This document shows, piece after piece, positions 35,968 to 44,749 of a DNA stretch of 64,000 nucleotides. Under the pieces are notes generated by a model that worked only from the letters and a program-made list of their open reading frames with translations, was not told the origin of the DNA and ran no database searches. A program made the position numbers and the translations under genes. This DNA is from Armatimonadota bacterium (GTDB taxonomy: Bacteria; Armatimonadota; Armatimonadia; Armatimonadales; Armatimonadaceae): contig JAPLCP010000079.1 of the NCBI GenBank assembly GCA_026392155.1, positions 1 through 64,000 of the forward strand. The letters run 5' to 3'. Position 1 is the stretch's first letter; each line of letters starts with the position of its first letter.

Positions 35968-36702
35968 GCGAAACGGGAAGTGCTCCCCGGCTTGGTATTT
36001 TGGCCGTTCCAGGTACGTATTGATACCGGGGACGGCCTCACCGCGCAGCAAGAACGGGGCACCGATGGGCTTGGTGATCTGGGTGCTGGTCGGGATGTAG
36101 CGAATAGTGAGGCCGCAGCGGCGCTTGTCGCTTGTGTTGGCGTTGCTTCCATGGATCAAGTTCGGGTGGTGCACCGAGACATCCCCCGCTCTCAGGATCA
36201 CGTCCACGGCGGCGCTCTCGTCCACGCCCGCAATCCCCGACGACAGCACGTTCTCGACGCTCGTGTCTCTCGCGTGCTCCTGAAACTCCAACCGGTGCGA
36301 CCCGGGGATCACCCGCAGGCAGCCGTTTTCCGGCGTGGAGTCGTCCACGGCTAGCCAGAGTGTCACGACTTCACAAGGATCGAGCGGCCAGTAGCTACCG
36401 TCTTGGTGCCACAGAACCGGCAGGCCGTCGTGGGGAGGCTTGGCAAAATAGTGGCTGGCAAAGAGCGCGATATTCGGCCCGATAAACTTCTCCGCGATAT
36501 CGAGCAGCCGGTCATCGGCGATCAGGCGCACCCAGAACGGGTCATTGAGCACCAGAAACCAGTCCAGCTTCTCGGGCCGCAGCTCCGGGTTCTTTTTTTG
36601 TAGCCACTCTACATGGTCACTCGCCTTGCGGATCAGCTCCGCATCCAACACATGGCGAAAGACTGCATAACCGTCGCGCTCATAACTCTCCATTGGGTTC
36701 AT
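35962..36702 (-). CDS. Phytanoyl-CoA dioxygenase (PhyH) family protein
   Basis: The 246-residue protein has the Fe(II)/2-oxoglutarate jelly-roll pattern: H-x-D in LWHQDGSYWPL, the distal His in VHHPNLIHGS, and Arg in GLTIRYIPTS. In the family these enzymes hydroxylate small molecules or lipids. Start is M1 or M4 (MESYERDGY). It shares its 3' side with a palindrome and is transcribed away from the symporter genes. Substrate unknown. Confidence 0.83.
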   Translation of the reverse strand: MNPMESYERDGYAVFRHVLDAELIRKASDHVEWLQKKNPELRPEKLDWFLVLNDPFWVRLIADDRLLDIAEKFIGPNIALFASHYFAKPPHDGLPVLWHQDGSYWPLDPCEVVTLWLAVDDSTPENGCLRVIPGSHRLEFQEHARDTSVENVLSSGIAGVDESAAVDVILRAGDVSVHHPNLIHGSNANTSDKRRCGLTIRYIPTSTQITKPIGAPFLLRGEAVPGINTYLERPKYQAGEHFPFRH

Positions 36703-36758
36703 ATTCCATTATCCTATCTCGCAGCCAAGGCGATAGAACCAGCGTGAGGAAAGTGCCG

Positions 36759-38705
36759 CTAGTGGTCACTACCCGTGTCTTCGATGTAGTCCTTGCTCCG
36801 TCCGAGTGCCTCAGGAGCATGGAGACGTAGCATCTTCAGGTCGGCATCCCAGGGGATCTGCTTTGCGGTGGCTCTTGAGACCACAAACATAATGAGCAAG
36901 GCCAGTGGAACGCCCCAGATCGCAGGCTGCTCACAGAGCGCTTTGGTCAGGGGATCGTCAATGGTGATAATCTTCTTGTCCGAGAGCATGAAGGCGATAA
37001 TCGCCCCCAGCGAGAGCAGGCCACCTCCTAACATCCCCGCCGCCGCGCCGGGCATGGTCAGCCCACGCCACCACGCCCCGAGAAGTAAGAGCGGGAAGTA
37101 GCTCGCGGCGGCAATGGCAAAGGCCCAGCCCACCAACATAGCGATATCAAACGTCTCGACAAGAAGTCCCAGCGCCATCGAAGCGAAGCCGAAGATCAGG
37201 GCGGCGAGCTTGAACATCTTAATGCGCTCTTCGGGAGTCGCGGAGGGCTTGATGATCTTGCCGTAGATATCGTGTGCCAGAGCGCCACTCATCGAGACCA
37301 GCAGCCCCGAGAACGTGGACATGAACGCCGCAAATGCGCCCGCGCTGGTGACTCCCGAGAGCACATCCCCCCAGACCCCACCGATAGCTCTTGGGAGCGC
37401 AATCACGACTGAGTCGGTCTTGTTGTTTGCGTAGAGCATCGGCAAGTCCGCCCGGCCGAGAGCACCCCAGATCGGGGTGAAGGCGTAGAACGCACCGATC
37501 AGCACCATCACCCAGAAGGTCGTCGCTTTCGCACTCTTCCCATCGGGGTTGGTGTAGAAGCGCACCAGAATATGCGGCAGGCCCGCGGTTCCACAGATCA
37601 GGGCGATAATCAGCGAGTAGGTATAGAGGACGGGGAAGCCGTGCTTGCTGGTCAGAGTTCCGTAGGGCAGGCCCCACTTCGCGTTGTTCTGCGTGTTGGG
37701 CACAAAGCTCCCGGCGGCGAGAATCGCCTCCGTCGGCTTGGCGAACTCCAGCTTGGGGGCTGTCTTGATCGGCCTGCCCTCTTTGCTCAGCACAGCCTGG
37801 CCCGCTTTGGTGACCACAAGCGGCAGGATCGTCACTTGCGTCCCCGCCGGAACCACGCCCTCCAGCTTGGGCAGGATCGCTAGGCTTGCATCGAGCTTGT
37901 CTTCACCGGGCTCTGGCTTGCGTCCGGTGCTGATCTTATCAATCTCGGTGTCTTTGGTGAAGGTAATCACCGTCTCCGCGCCCGGCGAGAAGCTCACGGC
38001 ATTGTTGGGAGCCTTGTCCTTGCCCACGAACTTCAGGGGGGTGTCTTTGGTGACCTTCGGGATCCCCTTAGGCTCCCCCGTGAAGGTCCCTAGCTTGCCG
38101 CTGTAGCCGCCATAGACCGCCATGAGCACAAACACCGGCACGGAGATCGCAAAGAGCTTGACCCAGTACTGGAATGCCTGAACAAACGTGATGCCTTTCA
38201 TCCCGCCGAGCGCCACATTGAACGTAATCACCGAGCCCACCACCACGATTCCGACCCAGTAGGGCCAGCCCATGATGGTCTGCATCGCGACCCCGGCGCC
38301 CTTCATCTGCGGCATGGTGTAGAAGAAGCCGATGAACAAGACAAAGCTCACCGCAATCTTGCGAAAGAGCGGCGAGTCGAAGCGGCCCTCGGCGAAGTCC
38401 GGGATGGTGTAGGCACCAAAGCGGCGGAGCGGCCCGGCGATAAAGAGCAAGAGCAGCAGGTAGCCTGCCGCGTAGCCCACGGGGTACCAGAGCGCATCGT
38501 AGCCGTTCTTGAGGATTAGCCCCGCGACTCCCATAAAGCTCGCCGCCGAGAGATACTCACCCGAGATCGCCGACGCGTTCATGCCTACCGAGACCTGTCG
38601 CCCGGCCACGAAAAAGTCCGATGCGGACTGGGCACGCTTGGTCGCAACAATCCCCAGGATCACGGTCGCGACGGTGACGAGAATGACAAAGAGCAGAGGA
38701 ATCAT
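36759..38705 (-). CDS. actP: Sodium:solute symporter, ActP (acetate permease) type
   Basis: About 13 membrane segments and SSS motifs are present (AISGEYLSAASFMGVAGLI, GYLLLLLFIAGPLRRFG, FAAFMSTFSGLLVSMSGALAHD). At 648 residues it is about 100 longer than E. coli ActP because of a soluble loop of about 110 residues (residues 210-325, SPGAETVITF region), typical of larger members of this group. With its DUF485 partner upstream, it likely imports acetate or related monocarboxylates with Na+. It overlaps that gene by 4 bp. Confidence 0.85.
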   Translation of the reverse strand: MIPLLFVILVTVATVILGIVATKRAQSASDFFVAGRQVSVGMNASAISGEYLSAASFMGVAGLILKNGYDALWYPVGYAAGYLLLLLFIAGPLRRFGAYTIPDFAEGRFDSPLFRKIAVSFVLFIGFFYTMPQMKGAGVAMQTIMGWPYWVGIVVVGSVITFNVALGGMKGITFVQAFQYWVKLFAISVPVFVLMAVYGGYSGKLGTFTGEPKGIPKVTKDTPLKFVGKDKAPNNAVSFSPGAETVITFTKDTEIDKISTGRKPEPGEDKLDASLAILPKLEGVVPAGTQVTILPLVVTKAGQAVLSKEGRPIKTAPKLEFAKPTEAILAAGSFVPNTQNNAKWGLPYGTLTSKHGFPVLYTYSLIIALICGTAGLPHILVRFYTNPDGKSAKATTFWVMVLIGAFYAFTPIWGALGRADLPMLYANNKTDSVVIALPRAIGGVWGDVLSGVTSAGAFAAFMSTFSGLLVSMSGALAHDIYGKIIKPSATPEERIKMFKLAALIFGFASMALGLLVETFDIAMLVGWAFAIAAASYFPLLLLGAWWRGLTMPGAAAGMLGGGLLSLGAIIAFMLSDKKIITIDDPLTKALCEQPAIWGVPLALLIMFVVSRATAKQIPWDADLKMLRLHAPEALGRSKDYIEDTGSDH

Positions 38706-39007
38706 CGGTTCGCCCCCCCCGCCCCCGCTTCGCGGGGGAGCTTTTCTTGTTCTTGCACAATTGCGTCTTCGAGGGCATTAGAGCGCTTGATAAAATACGC
38801 CGAGAGCCCCCAGGTGATCGGGTAGAAAAGCACCGCCAGAATCAGCCACGTCAGTGAGAAGCCCCCGACATTGGTCGCGGCCAGCTCCGGCGCGTAGAGG
38901 TTGACGAGCGGCAGGACAAAGATAATCCCCAGAAATACCGCTGCCACCCGCAGGCTCAGCCCTGCCTGCCGTCGCATCACCGAGCGCAACAATTCCTTAT
39001 CATTCAT
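38702..39007 (-). CDS. DUF485-like small membrane protein
   Basis: Start at ATG 39007 (MNDKELLRSVMRRQAGLSLR); two membrane segments (VAAVFLGIIFVLPLVNLYA, LTWLILAVLFYPITWGLSAYF). DUF485 proteins are the usual companions of ActP symporters (YjcH in E. coli). The C-terminal PREAGAGGANR is encoded by a GC hairpin repeat (38711-38742), so that end is probably acquired. Its stop overlaps the symporter start in an ATGA, giving coupled translation. Confidence 0.78.
   Translation of the reverse strand: MNDKELLRSVMRRQAGLSLRVAAVFLGIIFVLPLVNLYAPELAATNVGGFSLTWLILAVLFYPITWGLSAYFIKRSNALEDAIVQEQEKLPREAGAGGANR
38711..38742. repeat. C/G hairpin repeat inside the DUF485 gene end
   Basis: A perfect 7-bp stem CCCCCGC / GCGGGGG with a TTC loop is flanked by CCCCCCC and AGCT. 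It is near-identical to the copy at 49549-49578 apart from the loop, and forms the last codons of the gene. Confidence 0.8.
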
Positions 39008-39085
39008 GCCCCGCAGGTTCACCGAGCCCCTCGGGAATTCCTGCCCGCAACCAAACGCCGCGCCGACGCGTTACAATAGAAGACG

Positions 39086-40300
39086 ATGCCAATATTCCGC
39101 TACGAAGCCACGGAGACCGATGGACGCGTTCTGCGGGGCGCGATGGATGCCGCCAGCCCACAAGAGGTCGAGCGGCGCCTCTCAGGGAAAGGCTACACCC
39201 GGATCGAGATTCAGGGGAACATAGCCCCCCCCACCCCGACACTGGCTCCCCCATTATTGGGGGCGACAGGACTTGTTCCGGCGGCACGGGCAGAGGACCT
39301 GGGACTTTTCTTTCGACAGATGGGCTCGCTCTTGCATGCAGGGATGACACCGGGAGCCGCACTCTCGAACCTTGCGCCGCGCACGGCCAACCCACAGCTC
39401 CAAGCAGCGGGGCTGGTTATGGCACAGAATGTCGCGCAGGGAGCGTCTTGGGCCGGAGAGATGGCTAGAACGAATGGGCTCTTTCCCGCGCACATGGTTG
39501 GGCTCGTGGCCGCAGGCGAGGCGGGTGGTTTTCTGCCGTTTTCCTGCGAAGAGGCCGCGCTGGGAGCCGAGCAGGACGCGGCGCTTCGCCAAGGACTCGG
39601 CTGGGTGCGCTTTCTGATCTGGCAGAGTATCTGGTCGGTTCTGCTCTTCCAGCCGATGTTTCCCAGTATTGACACCAAGAACTTTGAGAATATTAAAGGC
39701 CACGCGCTGACCTATCTGAAGTGGGAGGGATTTCTCTGTGTTCCGCTGGGGATCGCGATGCACCTGGGAGCCCATCTCGGTGGGAAGTGGTGGTCCAGCC
39801 CCGCCGGAGCCCACCTGCGCGACTCGCTCTCGCTCCGCATCCCGGTGATGGCCAAGCTCCACCGGGCACGGGCACTTGCCAGCTTTACCCGCGTGCTCTC
39901 TCGGCTACTGCGGGCGGGCGTGGGATCGTCGGTGGCCTACGAAGCCGCTGCCAATGCGGTTCCCAACTCCGTCCTCCGGAGCCAGCTGATGCGTGGCCTT
40001 CCTGAGATTCGTTCGGCGCGGGGGCTCGACAGCGCCATCCAAGCCACAGGACTCATGGACCACGACCCGATCCAGCTCCTGGTCACCGGCCAGCAGACCG
40101 GTCAGCTCACCGAGACTCTGGATCAGGTCACGGCGTTCTACCAAGAAGAGGCCGCCCGCGCCACCGATGCCGCGCGCAAGTCACAGAAACAGCTCGCGGG
40201 TATCATTACCATTGTCTCGATGGGCTATGTCACGATTCTGGCAACCTACTACATCTACAAAATGGGCTTCCAGATCGCCGACGGAATCGCACAAGAATAA
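39086..40300 (+). CDS. Type II secretion / type IV pilus inner-membrane protein, GspF/PilC-like (1)
   Basis: The 404-residue protein has two T2SSF domains (residues 70-185, DLGLFFRQMGSLLHAGMTPG; residues 270-390, SFTRVLSRLLRAGVGSSVAYEA) around a central membrane region. It begins with the usual M-P-x-F-x-Y-x-A motif. Such proteins form the membrane platform of pseudopilus or pilus assembly. It is followed 4 bp later by a second gene of the same family. The linker after residue 48 (PPTPTLAPPLLGAT) is encoded by a palindromic repeat. Confidence 0.82.
   Translation: MPIFRYEATETDGRVLRGAMDAASPQEVERRLSGKGYTRIEIQGNIAPPTPTLAPPLLGATGLVPAARAEDLGLFFRQMGSLLHAGMTPGAALSNLAPRTANPQLQAAGLVMAQNVAQGASWAGEMARTNGLFPAHMVGLVAAGEAGGFLPFSCEEAALGAEQDAALRQGLGWVRFLIWQSIWSVLLFQPMFPSIDTKNFENIKGHALTYLKWEGFLCVPLGIAMHLGAHLGGKWWSSPAGAHLRDSLSLRIPVMAKLHRARALASFTRVLSRLLRAGVGSSVAYEAAANAVPNSVLRSQLMRGLPEIRSARGLDSAIQATGLMDHDPIQLLVTGQQTGQLTETLDQVTAFYQEEAARATDAARKSQKQLAGIITIVSMGYVTILATYYIYKMGFQIADGIAQE
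39223..39270. repeat. C/G hairpin repeat inside the first GspF-like gene
   Basis: CCCCCA-TTAT-TGGGGG (39248-39263) with C-rich bases before it; it encodes the Pro-rich linker between the N-terminal peptide and the first T2SSF domain. Confidence 0.65.
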
Positions 40301-40304
40301 TTTC

Positions 40305-41552
40305 ATGCCAACATTTTCCTACCACGCCAAAGACCATGAGGGGCGGCGGATCTCCGGGTTGATTGAAGCGGTCAATCCAAGCCTTGCGGCCGCTTCTCTT
40401 CGCGAGCAGGGGCTCTTTCCCAGTAAGATCGAGCTGGCTCCCCCAGGCACTACCTACGACCACACGCTCCCGCCGACGCCCAACCCACAGCGCCCTCTCT
40501 CACTCGATCAGCCCAATCGGATCGAAGCGGCTCCGTTTGCCGTCTCGGTGCCTCTCCAAGAGCTGGCGATGTTCTACCGGCAGTTCGCGACTCTCCTGCG
40601 CTCAGGGGTTCCCCTGATCCAGGCGCTGAATGCGCTGGAGCAGCAGACCCGCCACACGCGCCTCAAAAAGATTCTGCGTGAGTGCCAGGCGACGATCTCC
40701 AACGGGGCTCCTCTCTCCCAGGTGATGGCCAACTACTCTGCGGTCTTCACCACGATGCAGGTGGAGCTGATCCGCGCAGGTGAGACGGGCGGCATGCTGG
40801 AGACGATGTGTAATCGCCTCGCGGACTACTTAGAGCGGGAGATCGAGATTCGGCGCAAGCTCTCCCGCGAGTCGCTCTACCCCAAGATCGTGCTCTCTCT
40901 GGCGGGGATTGTCTATCTGATTGTGAAGTGGACGCGTGCGGGGATGGGAGCGACGGGCAATGCGCTGGTTCTGGAGAAAGTCAAGTTCGCGGTGATCGTG
41001 GCCGTGACGCTTGCCTTTCTCTGGTGGCTGGCACGCTTCCTGAATCAGTTCCCCGCCTTTGGTGCCGCTTGGGATAACGTCAAGATGTTCATCCCCGGTG
41101 TCGGCGGCGTCTCCCGGCGCTACGCCACGGCGCGGTTCTGCCGAGCACTCGCGGCGCTTTTTGCCGGAGGCGTAAATATTGTCCGAGCGGTCGAGATCGC
41201 AGGGCGTGCCTGTGGAAACCGAGCGATTGCTCAGGCGATGCTCGATGGGGTGCCACTCCTGATGTCGGGCAAGGGAATCGCCGCCGTTCTGGAGCAGTCG
41301 GGGGTTTTGTCTCCCATTGCCGTGCAGATGGCTCGCACGGGTGAGTCCACGGGTAGTTTAGATGAGATGCTCAACCGCGTCGCAGATTTCTTAGAGTCCG
41401 AGGCGGACATGAAGGCACACCGGCTAGCAACCGTGATGGGGGTATTAGCGATCTTAGTGGCCGCCGTGATTGTGCTGATGGTCGCGATCCAGGCCTATAC
41501 GGGAATGGCAAACCAGGCAATGAGCTCCGCCGACGGTGGCGGGAGCGATTAG
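40305..41552 (+). CDS. Type II secretion / type IV pilus inner-membrane protein, GspF/PilC-like (2)
   Basis: The ORF track begins far upstream inside the previous gene; the start ATG 40305 (MPTFSYHAKDHEGRRISGLI) follows the previous stop by 4 bp and gives the normal N-terminus. Residues 80-200 and 285-405 are the two T2SSF domains (LAMFYRQFATLLRSGVPLIQ, FCRALAALFAGGVNIVRAVE, each with a G-E-x-(T/S)-G motif). The two adjacent genes are similar in layout but distinct in sequence. No GspE ATPase or secretin is near. Confidence 0.85.
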   Translation: MPTFSYHAKDHEGRRISGLIEAVNPSLAAASLREQGLFPSKIELAPPGTTYDHTLPPTPNPQRPLSLDQPNRIEAAPFAVSVPLQELAMFYRQFATLLRSGVPLIQALNALEQQTRHTRLKKILRECQATISNGAPLSQVMANYSAVFTTMQVELIRAGETGGMLETMCNRLADYLEREIEIRRKLSRESLYPKIVLSLAGIVYLIVKWTRAGMGATGNALVLEKVKFAVIVAVTLAFLWWLARFLNQFPAFGAAWDNVKMFIPGVGGVSRRYATARFCRALAALFAGGVNIVRAVEIAGRACGNRAIAQAMLDGVPLLMSGKGIAAVLEQSGVLSPIAVQMARTGESTGSLDEMLNRVADFLESEADMKAHRLATVMGVLAILVAAVIVLMVAIQAYTGMANQAMSSADGGGSD

Positions 41553-41610
41553 CTTCTCCCCACTCGATTGGGGGCATAAAAAAAAGATGAAACTTTTTTA
41601 TCGGGAACTC

Positions 41611-41639
41611 TTGACATAATCTTTAGCGTAAGTTATAGT
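41611..41639 (+). promoter_or_regulatory. Near-consensus sigma70 promoter
   Basis: TTGACA (41611-41616), a 17-bp spacer and TATAGT (41634-41639). The spacing is ideal and both boxes are one base or less off consensus. No protein gene begins downstream on this strand; instead there is a short transcript with a terminator. Confidence 0.8.
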
Positions 41640-41645
41640 CTCGTT

Positions 41646-41713
41646 GTGTGATCTCCTTTTCTCTCCACGTGCTGTGGAAGCGGTCAATCGCTTTAGATTG
41701 ACCGCTTTTTTTT
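41646..41713 (+). ncRNA. Candidate small RNA of about 68 nt
   Basis: From a start about 7 bases after the -10 box the transcript holds an unpaired CU-rich tract (ATCTCCTTTTCTCTCC) and ends with a 12-bp perfect stem AAGCGGTCAATC / GATTGACCGCTT, 6-nt loop and run of eight T residues. The tract is complementary to Shine-Dalgarno-like sequence (GGAGA, AAGGAG), as in trans-acting small RNAs that block ribosome binding. No ORF is present. Target genes are unknown. Confidence 0.65.
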
Positions 41714-41721
41714 GCGATTGC

Positions 41722-41745
41722 CCTCCTCCCGATAACGGGAGGAGG
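41722..41745. repeat. C/G hairpin repeat after the small RNA
   Basis: Perfect 10-bp stem CCTCCTCCCG / CGGGAGGAGG with an ATAA loop, between the small RNA terminator and the convergent orphan gene, where it may act as a terminator. Confidence 0.8.
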
Positions 41746-41759
41746 GGAGAAAAAAGGAA

Positions 41760-42621
41760 TTAGATCTCCGCGATGGCGCGGTTCATCAGGCTCCGGCAGA
41801 GCGACTGCGTCCCGGTGTGGGTGAAGTAGTCCGTGTGGGTGTCAATCAGCGCGGCGACGACATCCATCTTGCCCTCTAAACCATCAATGCGGCCTTTCAG
41901 GCTCTCGTAGATGTTCTCGGGGGTGAGGCCACGCTCTTGTACAAAGTTGCCGATCCAGCCAGAGACAGCCCCAAAGGTCTGCCCGATAAAGCCAAGCTGC
42001 CCGAGCGTGTCGCCGCCGGGGATCATGGACTTAAGCGCACTAAGCGTCTGGTTGCTCTCCAGGTGGCTGGCCGAGAAGCCCCGCAGGCTACTGTCCACTT
42101 TATCCAGAAACTCTGGCCCTAGTGGGAGCAGGCCATCGAAGGTCACGAGCGCTGCCATTCGGATCAGTGAGGCGTGCTCGTACTGGCCTAGCGCGGCCAC
42201 AAAGTCGCCAATAGAGTCGCCAGGAAGCCCATTGACATAGGATTTTCACCGTGAGATCCACCGTCTGAAGCGCCTCGTCATTGGGCGTAAGCTTCTCCAA
42301 GAACTTCAGCGCCGAGAAGCGCTCACCGAGCTGGTGGGCGATGGAGACATTGCCCAGCTTGTGGTCGGTGGAGTCTACGGCCTGGTAGATCCACAGCGCT
42401 CTTTGATACCCCTCTGCCGGATCGGCAAAGAGCTGGAGCGTGCGGTCTGAGACCTGCTGCAAGAGCCCTGGATCGCTCTCGCCAGTGTAGGCTGAGAGCA
42501 TGTTCTCAAAGCCGACGATATTGTCCCACTGCCCTGGTGCGACCCAGTCCAGCGCCTTCAGTGCCCCAATCGTGATCCCCGCCGTCGGCAGGCGATCTGC
42601 ATAAACATTAATATCTTCCAT
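41760..42621 (-). pseudogene. Unknown helical protein, split by one frameshift
   Basis: Two ORFs join if one base is removed near 42237: the first reads MEDINVYADRLPTAGITIGA to LQTVDLTVKI, the second continues YVNGLPGDSIGDFVAALGQY to NRAIAEI. Together they give about 286 residues, rich in helices and without a known domain or signal peptide. AAGGAA lies upstream of the ATG. Either the gene is freshly inactivated or the sequence has a one-base error. It is flanked on both sides by C/G hairpins. Confidence 0.7.
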
Positions 42622-42638
42622 AATAAATTCCTTATTGT

Positions 42639-42668
42639 CCCCCCGTTGGACGGGGGCTAGGGGGGGAG
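42639..42668. repeat. C/G hairpin repeat between two minus-strand genes
   Basis: CCCCCG-TTGGA-CGGGGG plus CTAGGGGGG, just upstream of the orphan gene and downstream of the lipoprotein. Confidence 0.75.
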
Positions 42669-42669
42669 G

Positions 42670-43290
42670 CTATTTCAGCCCCGCCAGCCCACTGAGATCA
42701 AACTTCTCCAGCCACGCTTGCATATCGGCATCGCTGAGAGCGCCGCCCGTGGCACGAATCTTCACTTGGTAGCGATCCCCCACCAGCATGGCAATTCCGC
42801 TCATGCCGTCGTTGGTGGCCGGGTTACCCGCAACCGAGCGCCCGGCGGACTTGAACTTATCGCGGCTACTGGGCAGCGCGGCGCAGTCGTTGATCGAGAG
42901 CGTCGCGACGGTCTTTCCGCCTTTGTTTAAGTTGGCCATGGCAAAGCCATTTTTCTCTTGGGTAAAGATTCGGTCGTAGCCATCCGCATCATTGGGGAAA
43001 AACTTATTGAGCGCACTGCCTGGCACCGGCTTTGCAGGAAGCGTCGTCGTGCCCACAGCCCCTGAGCTTGTGGGAGCACTCTTCGGACCACCATTTTTAA
43101 GTGCCCGAGGGTCAGGGGGAAGATCGGGCATGCCAGATCGGCCAGCCGGGGCGCTCATGACAGGCGGTGCGGGAGGCGGAGCACTGGGTGCTGGATTGCA
43201 ACCAGAGAAACAGCCCGAGATCGGCTGCGTCGCCAGCCCGAGGAGCAAGGTGAGAGCAAGGCTAGGTTTGAGAGTGTGAGGAATTCGCAT
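42670..43290 (-). CDS. Predicted lipoprotein, unknown function
   Basis: ATG 43290 gives MRIPHTLKPSLALTLLLGLATQPISGC with a lipobox-like I-S-G-C; the longer ORF start lies outside a sensible signal. The region 30-105 is Pro/Ala/Gly-rich and likely a disordered stalk, and the C-terminal 100 residues are a small domain with GIAMLVGDRYQVKIRATGGAL. No family is recognised. It precedes the frameshifted helical gene on the same strand (48 bp). Confidence 0.62.
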   Translation of the reverse strand: MRIPHTLKPSLALTLLLGLATQPISGCFSGCNPAPSAPPPAPPVMSAPAGRSGMPDLPPDPRALKNGGPKSAPTSSGAVGTTTLPAKPVPGSALNKFFPNDADGYDRIFTQEKNGFAMANLNKGGKTVATLSINDCAALPSSRDKFKSAGRSVAGNPATNDGMSGIAMLVGDRYQVKIRATGGALSDADMQAWLEKFDLSGLAGLK

Positions 43291-43381
43291 CGGATAATCC
43301 TTTAGTTTGTCTGATTCGTCAAGTTCATCTGGACGAAAAGTCGCAAACGAATTATATACCACGTTGGGTACAACAAAGATT

Positions 43382-44749
43382 ATGACGACGGCACAACACC
43401 AAGAGTTTCTGAGGGACGGCTATGCGATACTTCACCCGGCTCTGCCCGCCTCACTTCATGCACAGATCCAGCAGCGGCTTGCCTTTGTGCTCAAGCAAGA
43501 GTTTAATCTGGGGAACAATATCTTGCCCGCCGTCCCCGAGCTTCAGCAAGTCCTAGATACGCCGGAGCTGGTTGCGGCGCTCACTCAAGTTCTGGGAAAC
43601 GGCTACGTGCTCCATCCCCATCGGTTTTGCCACAATAATGAGCCCGCCCAGCAGACGGACACGGGCGTGAAAGCAGGAGCGGGAACCAATGCATTTATTG
43701 GGTGGCACCAGGACTCTCACAGCCCCCTCGCCCGGCCTCGGCACCACGCCTGCCGCTACGCGATGGTGCTCTACTACCCGCAGGACACCCCCCAGGAGCA
43801 CGGCCCCACGCAGCTGATTCCGGGCACGCACTACAGCCGTGAGCTGACCGAGGCCGACTACGTGCGCGGCTTCCAGGCGGCAGGCCCAGCAGGGACGTGC
43901 GTGCTGGTGCACTTTGATATCGCGCACGGCGGCTCGCTGAATTTGCTAGAGCAAACCCGCTACATGGTCAAGTTTGTCTTCGTGCGCACCGAGGAGCCTG
44001 AAAGCTTTGCGCTGCCAACCCAGCCCGTCCCCGACATCGCTGAGCTCCCCGCGCTCCTGGCCGCACTCAATGGCCCGGAGCCCGCGCGACTTCACGCGAT
44101 CTACTCCCTCGCCGCGCTGGGCGAGCCCGCCGTGGCTCCGCTGTGCGCTGCATTAGCTAGCCGCACAGATAGTGGCTGGGCCGAGAGCGCGATTGTGATG
44201 GACGATGCCGCCTACGCCTTGGCCGCTCTGGGAGCACCTGCCGTCACTGCTCTGAGGGGCCTGCTGGATCATCCGTCGGAGTGGGTGCAGCTCAACGCGA
44301 TCTTTGCGCTGGGCGAGCTGGGACGGAGAGCAAGCGCCGCCTCAGACGCGCTGATCGGCAAGCTCACCTCGCCTTCGCACCCCGTTGTTCGAACGGCCCT
44401 GGATGCGCTGGGCCAGCTCGGGGCCGATGAAGCCGTGCTCCTCCCCGAGCTGCGCCGCCTCCTGCTCACGAGCAATCCCGACTGGCAGGAGCCGCTCTAC
44501 CGAACGTGGACCGGCGAGAACCAGGTGCGAGTGAACGCGATCTGTGCGCTTCTCAAGCTCGGCTGGCACTCCGACGAAGCATTAGACTTAGTCATCGCCT
44601 CGCTCAACGATCCCTGCGGCTATGTCGGCGGCTTTGGGATTGAGATTTTAGAGCGCTCCGGCAAGCCCAAAGCGCTTAGAGCGGCGCTTCACTATCTCAA
44701 AGCCCATCGGTGGGACAACACGCTGGGCAAGGGCGTGCGAACCTACTGA
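43382..44749 (+). CDS. PhyH-like dioxygenase fused to HEAT repeats
   Basis: Start ATG 43382 (MTTAQHQEFLRDGYAILHPA). Residues 1-215 are a PhyH-type jelly roll: H-x-D in GWHQDSHSPL, distal His in VHFDIAHGGSLN, Arg in RYMVKFVFV. Residues 225-455 are HEAT/Armadillo-like repeats (ARLHAIYSLAALGEPAVAPL, VRTALDALGQLGADEAVLLP, VRVNAICALLKLG). The joined helical repeat domain is unusual for a 2-oxoglutarate oxygenase and suggests a protein partner or substrate. Convergent with the MFS gene, overlapping 7 bp. Confidence 0.8.
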   Translation: MTTAQHQEFLRDGYAILHPALPASLHAQIQQRLAFVLKQEFNLGNNILPAVPELQQVLDTPELVAALTQVLGNGYVLHPHRFCHNNEPAQQTDTGVKAGAGTNAFIGWHQDSHSPLARPRHHACRYAMVLYYPQDTPQEHGPTQLIPGTHYSRELTEADYVRGFQAAGPAGTCVLVHFDIAHGGSLNLLEQTRYMVKFVFVRTEEPESFALPTQPVPDIAELPALLAALNGPEPARLHAIYSLAALGEPAVAPLCAALASRTDSGWAESAIVMDDAAYALAALGAPAVTALRGLLDHPSEWVQLNAIFALGELGRRASAASDALIGKLTSPSHPVVRTALDALGQLGADEAVLLPELRRLLLTSNPDWQEPLYRTWTGENQVRVNAICALLKLGWHSDEALDLVIASLNDPCGYVGGFGIEILERSGKPKALRAALHYLKAHRWDNTLGKGVRTY

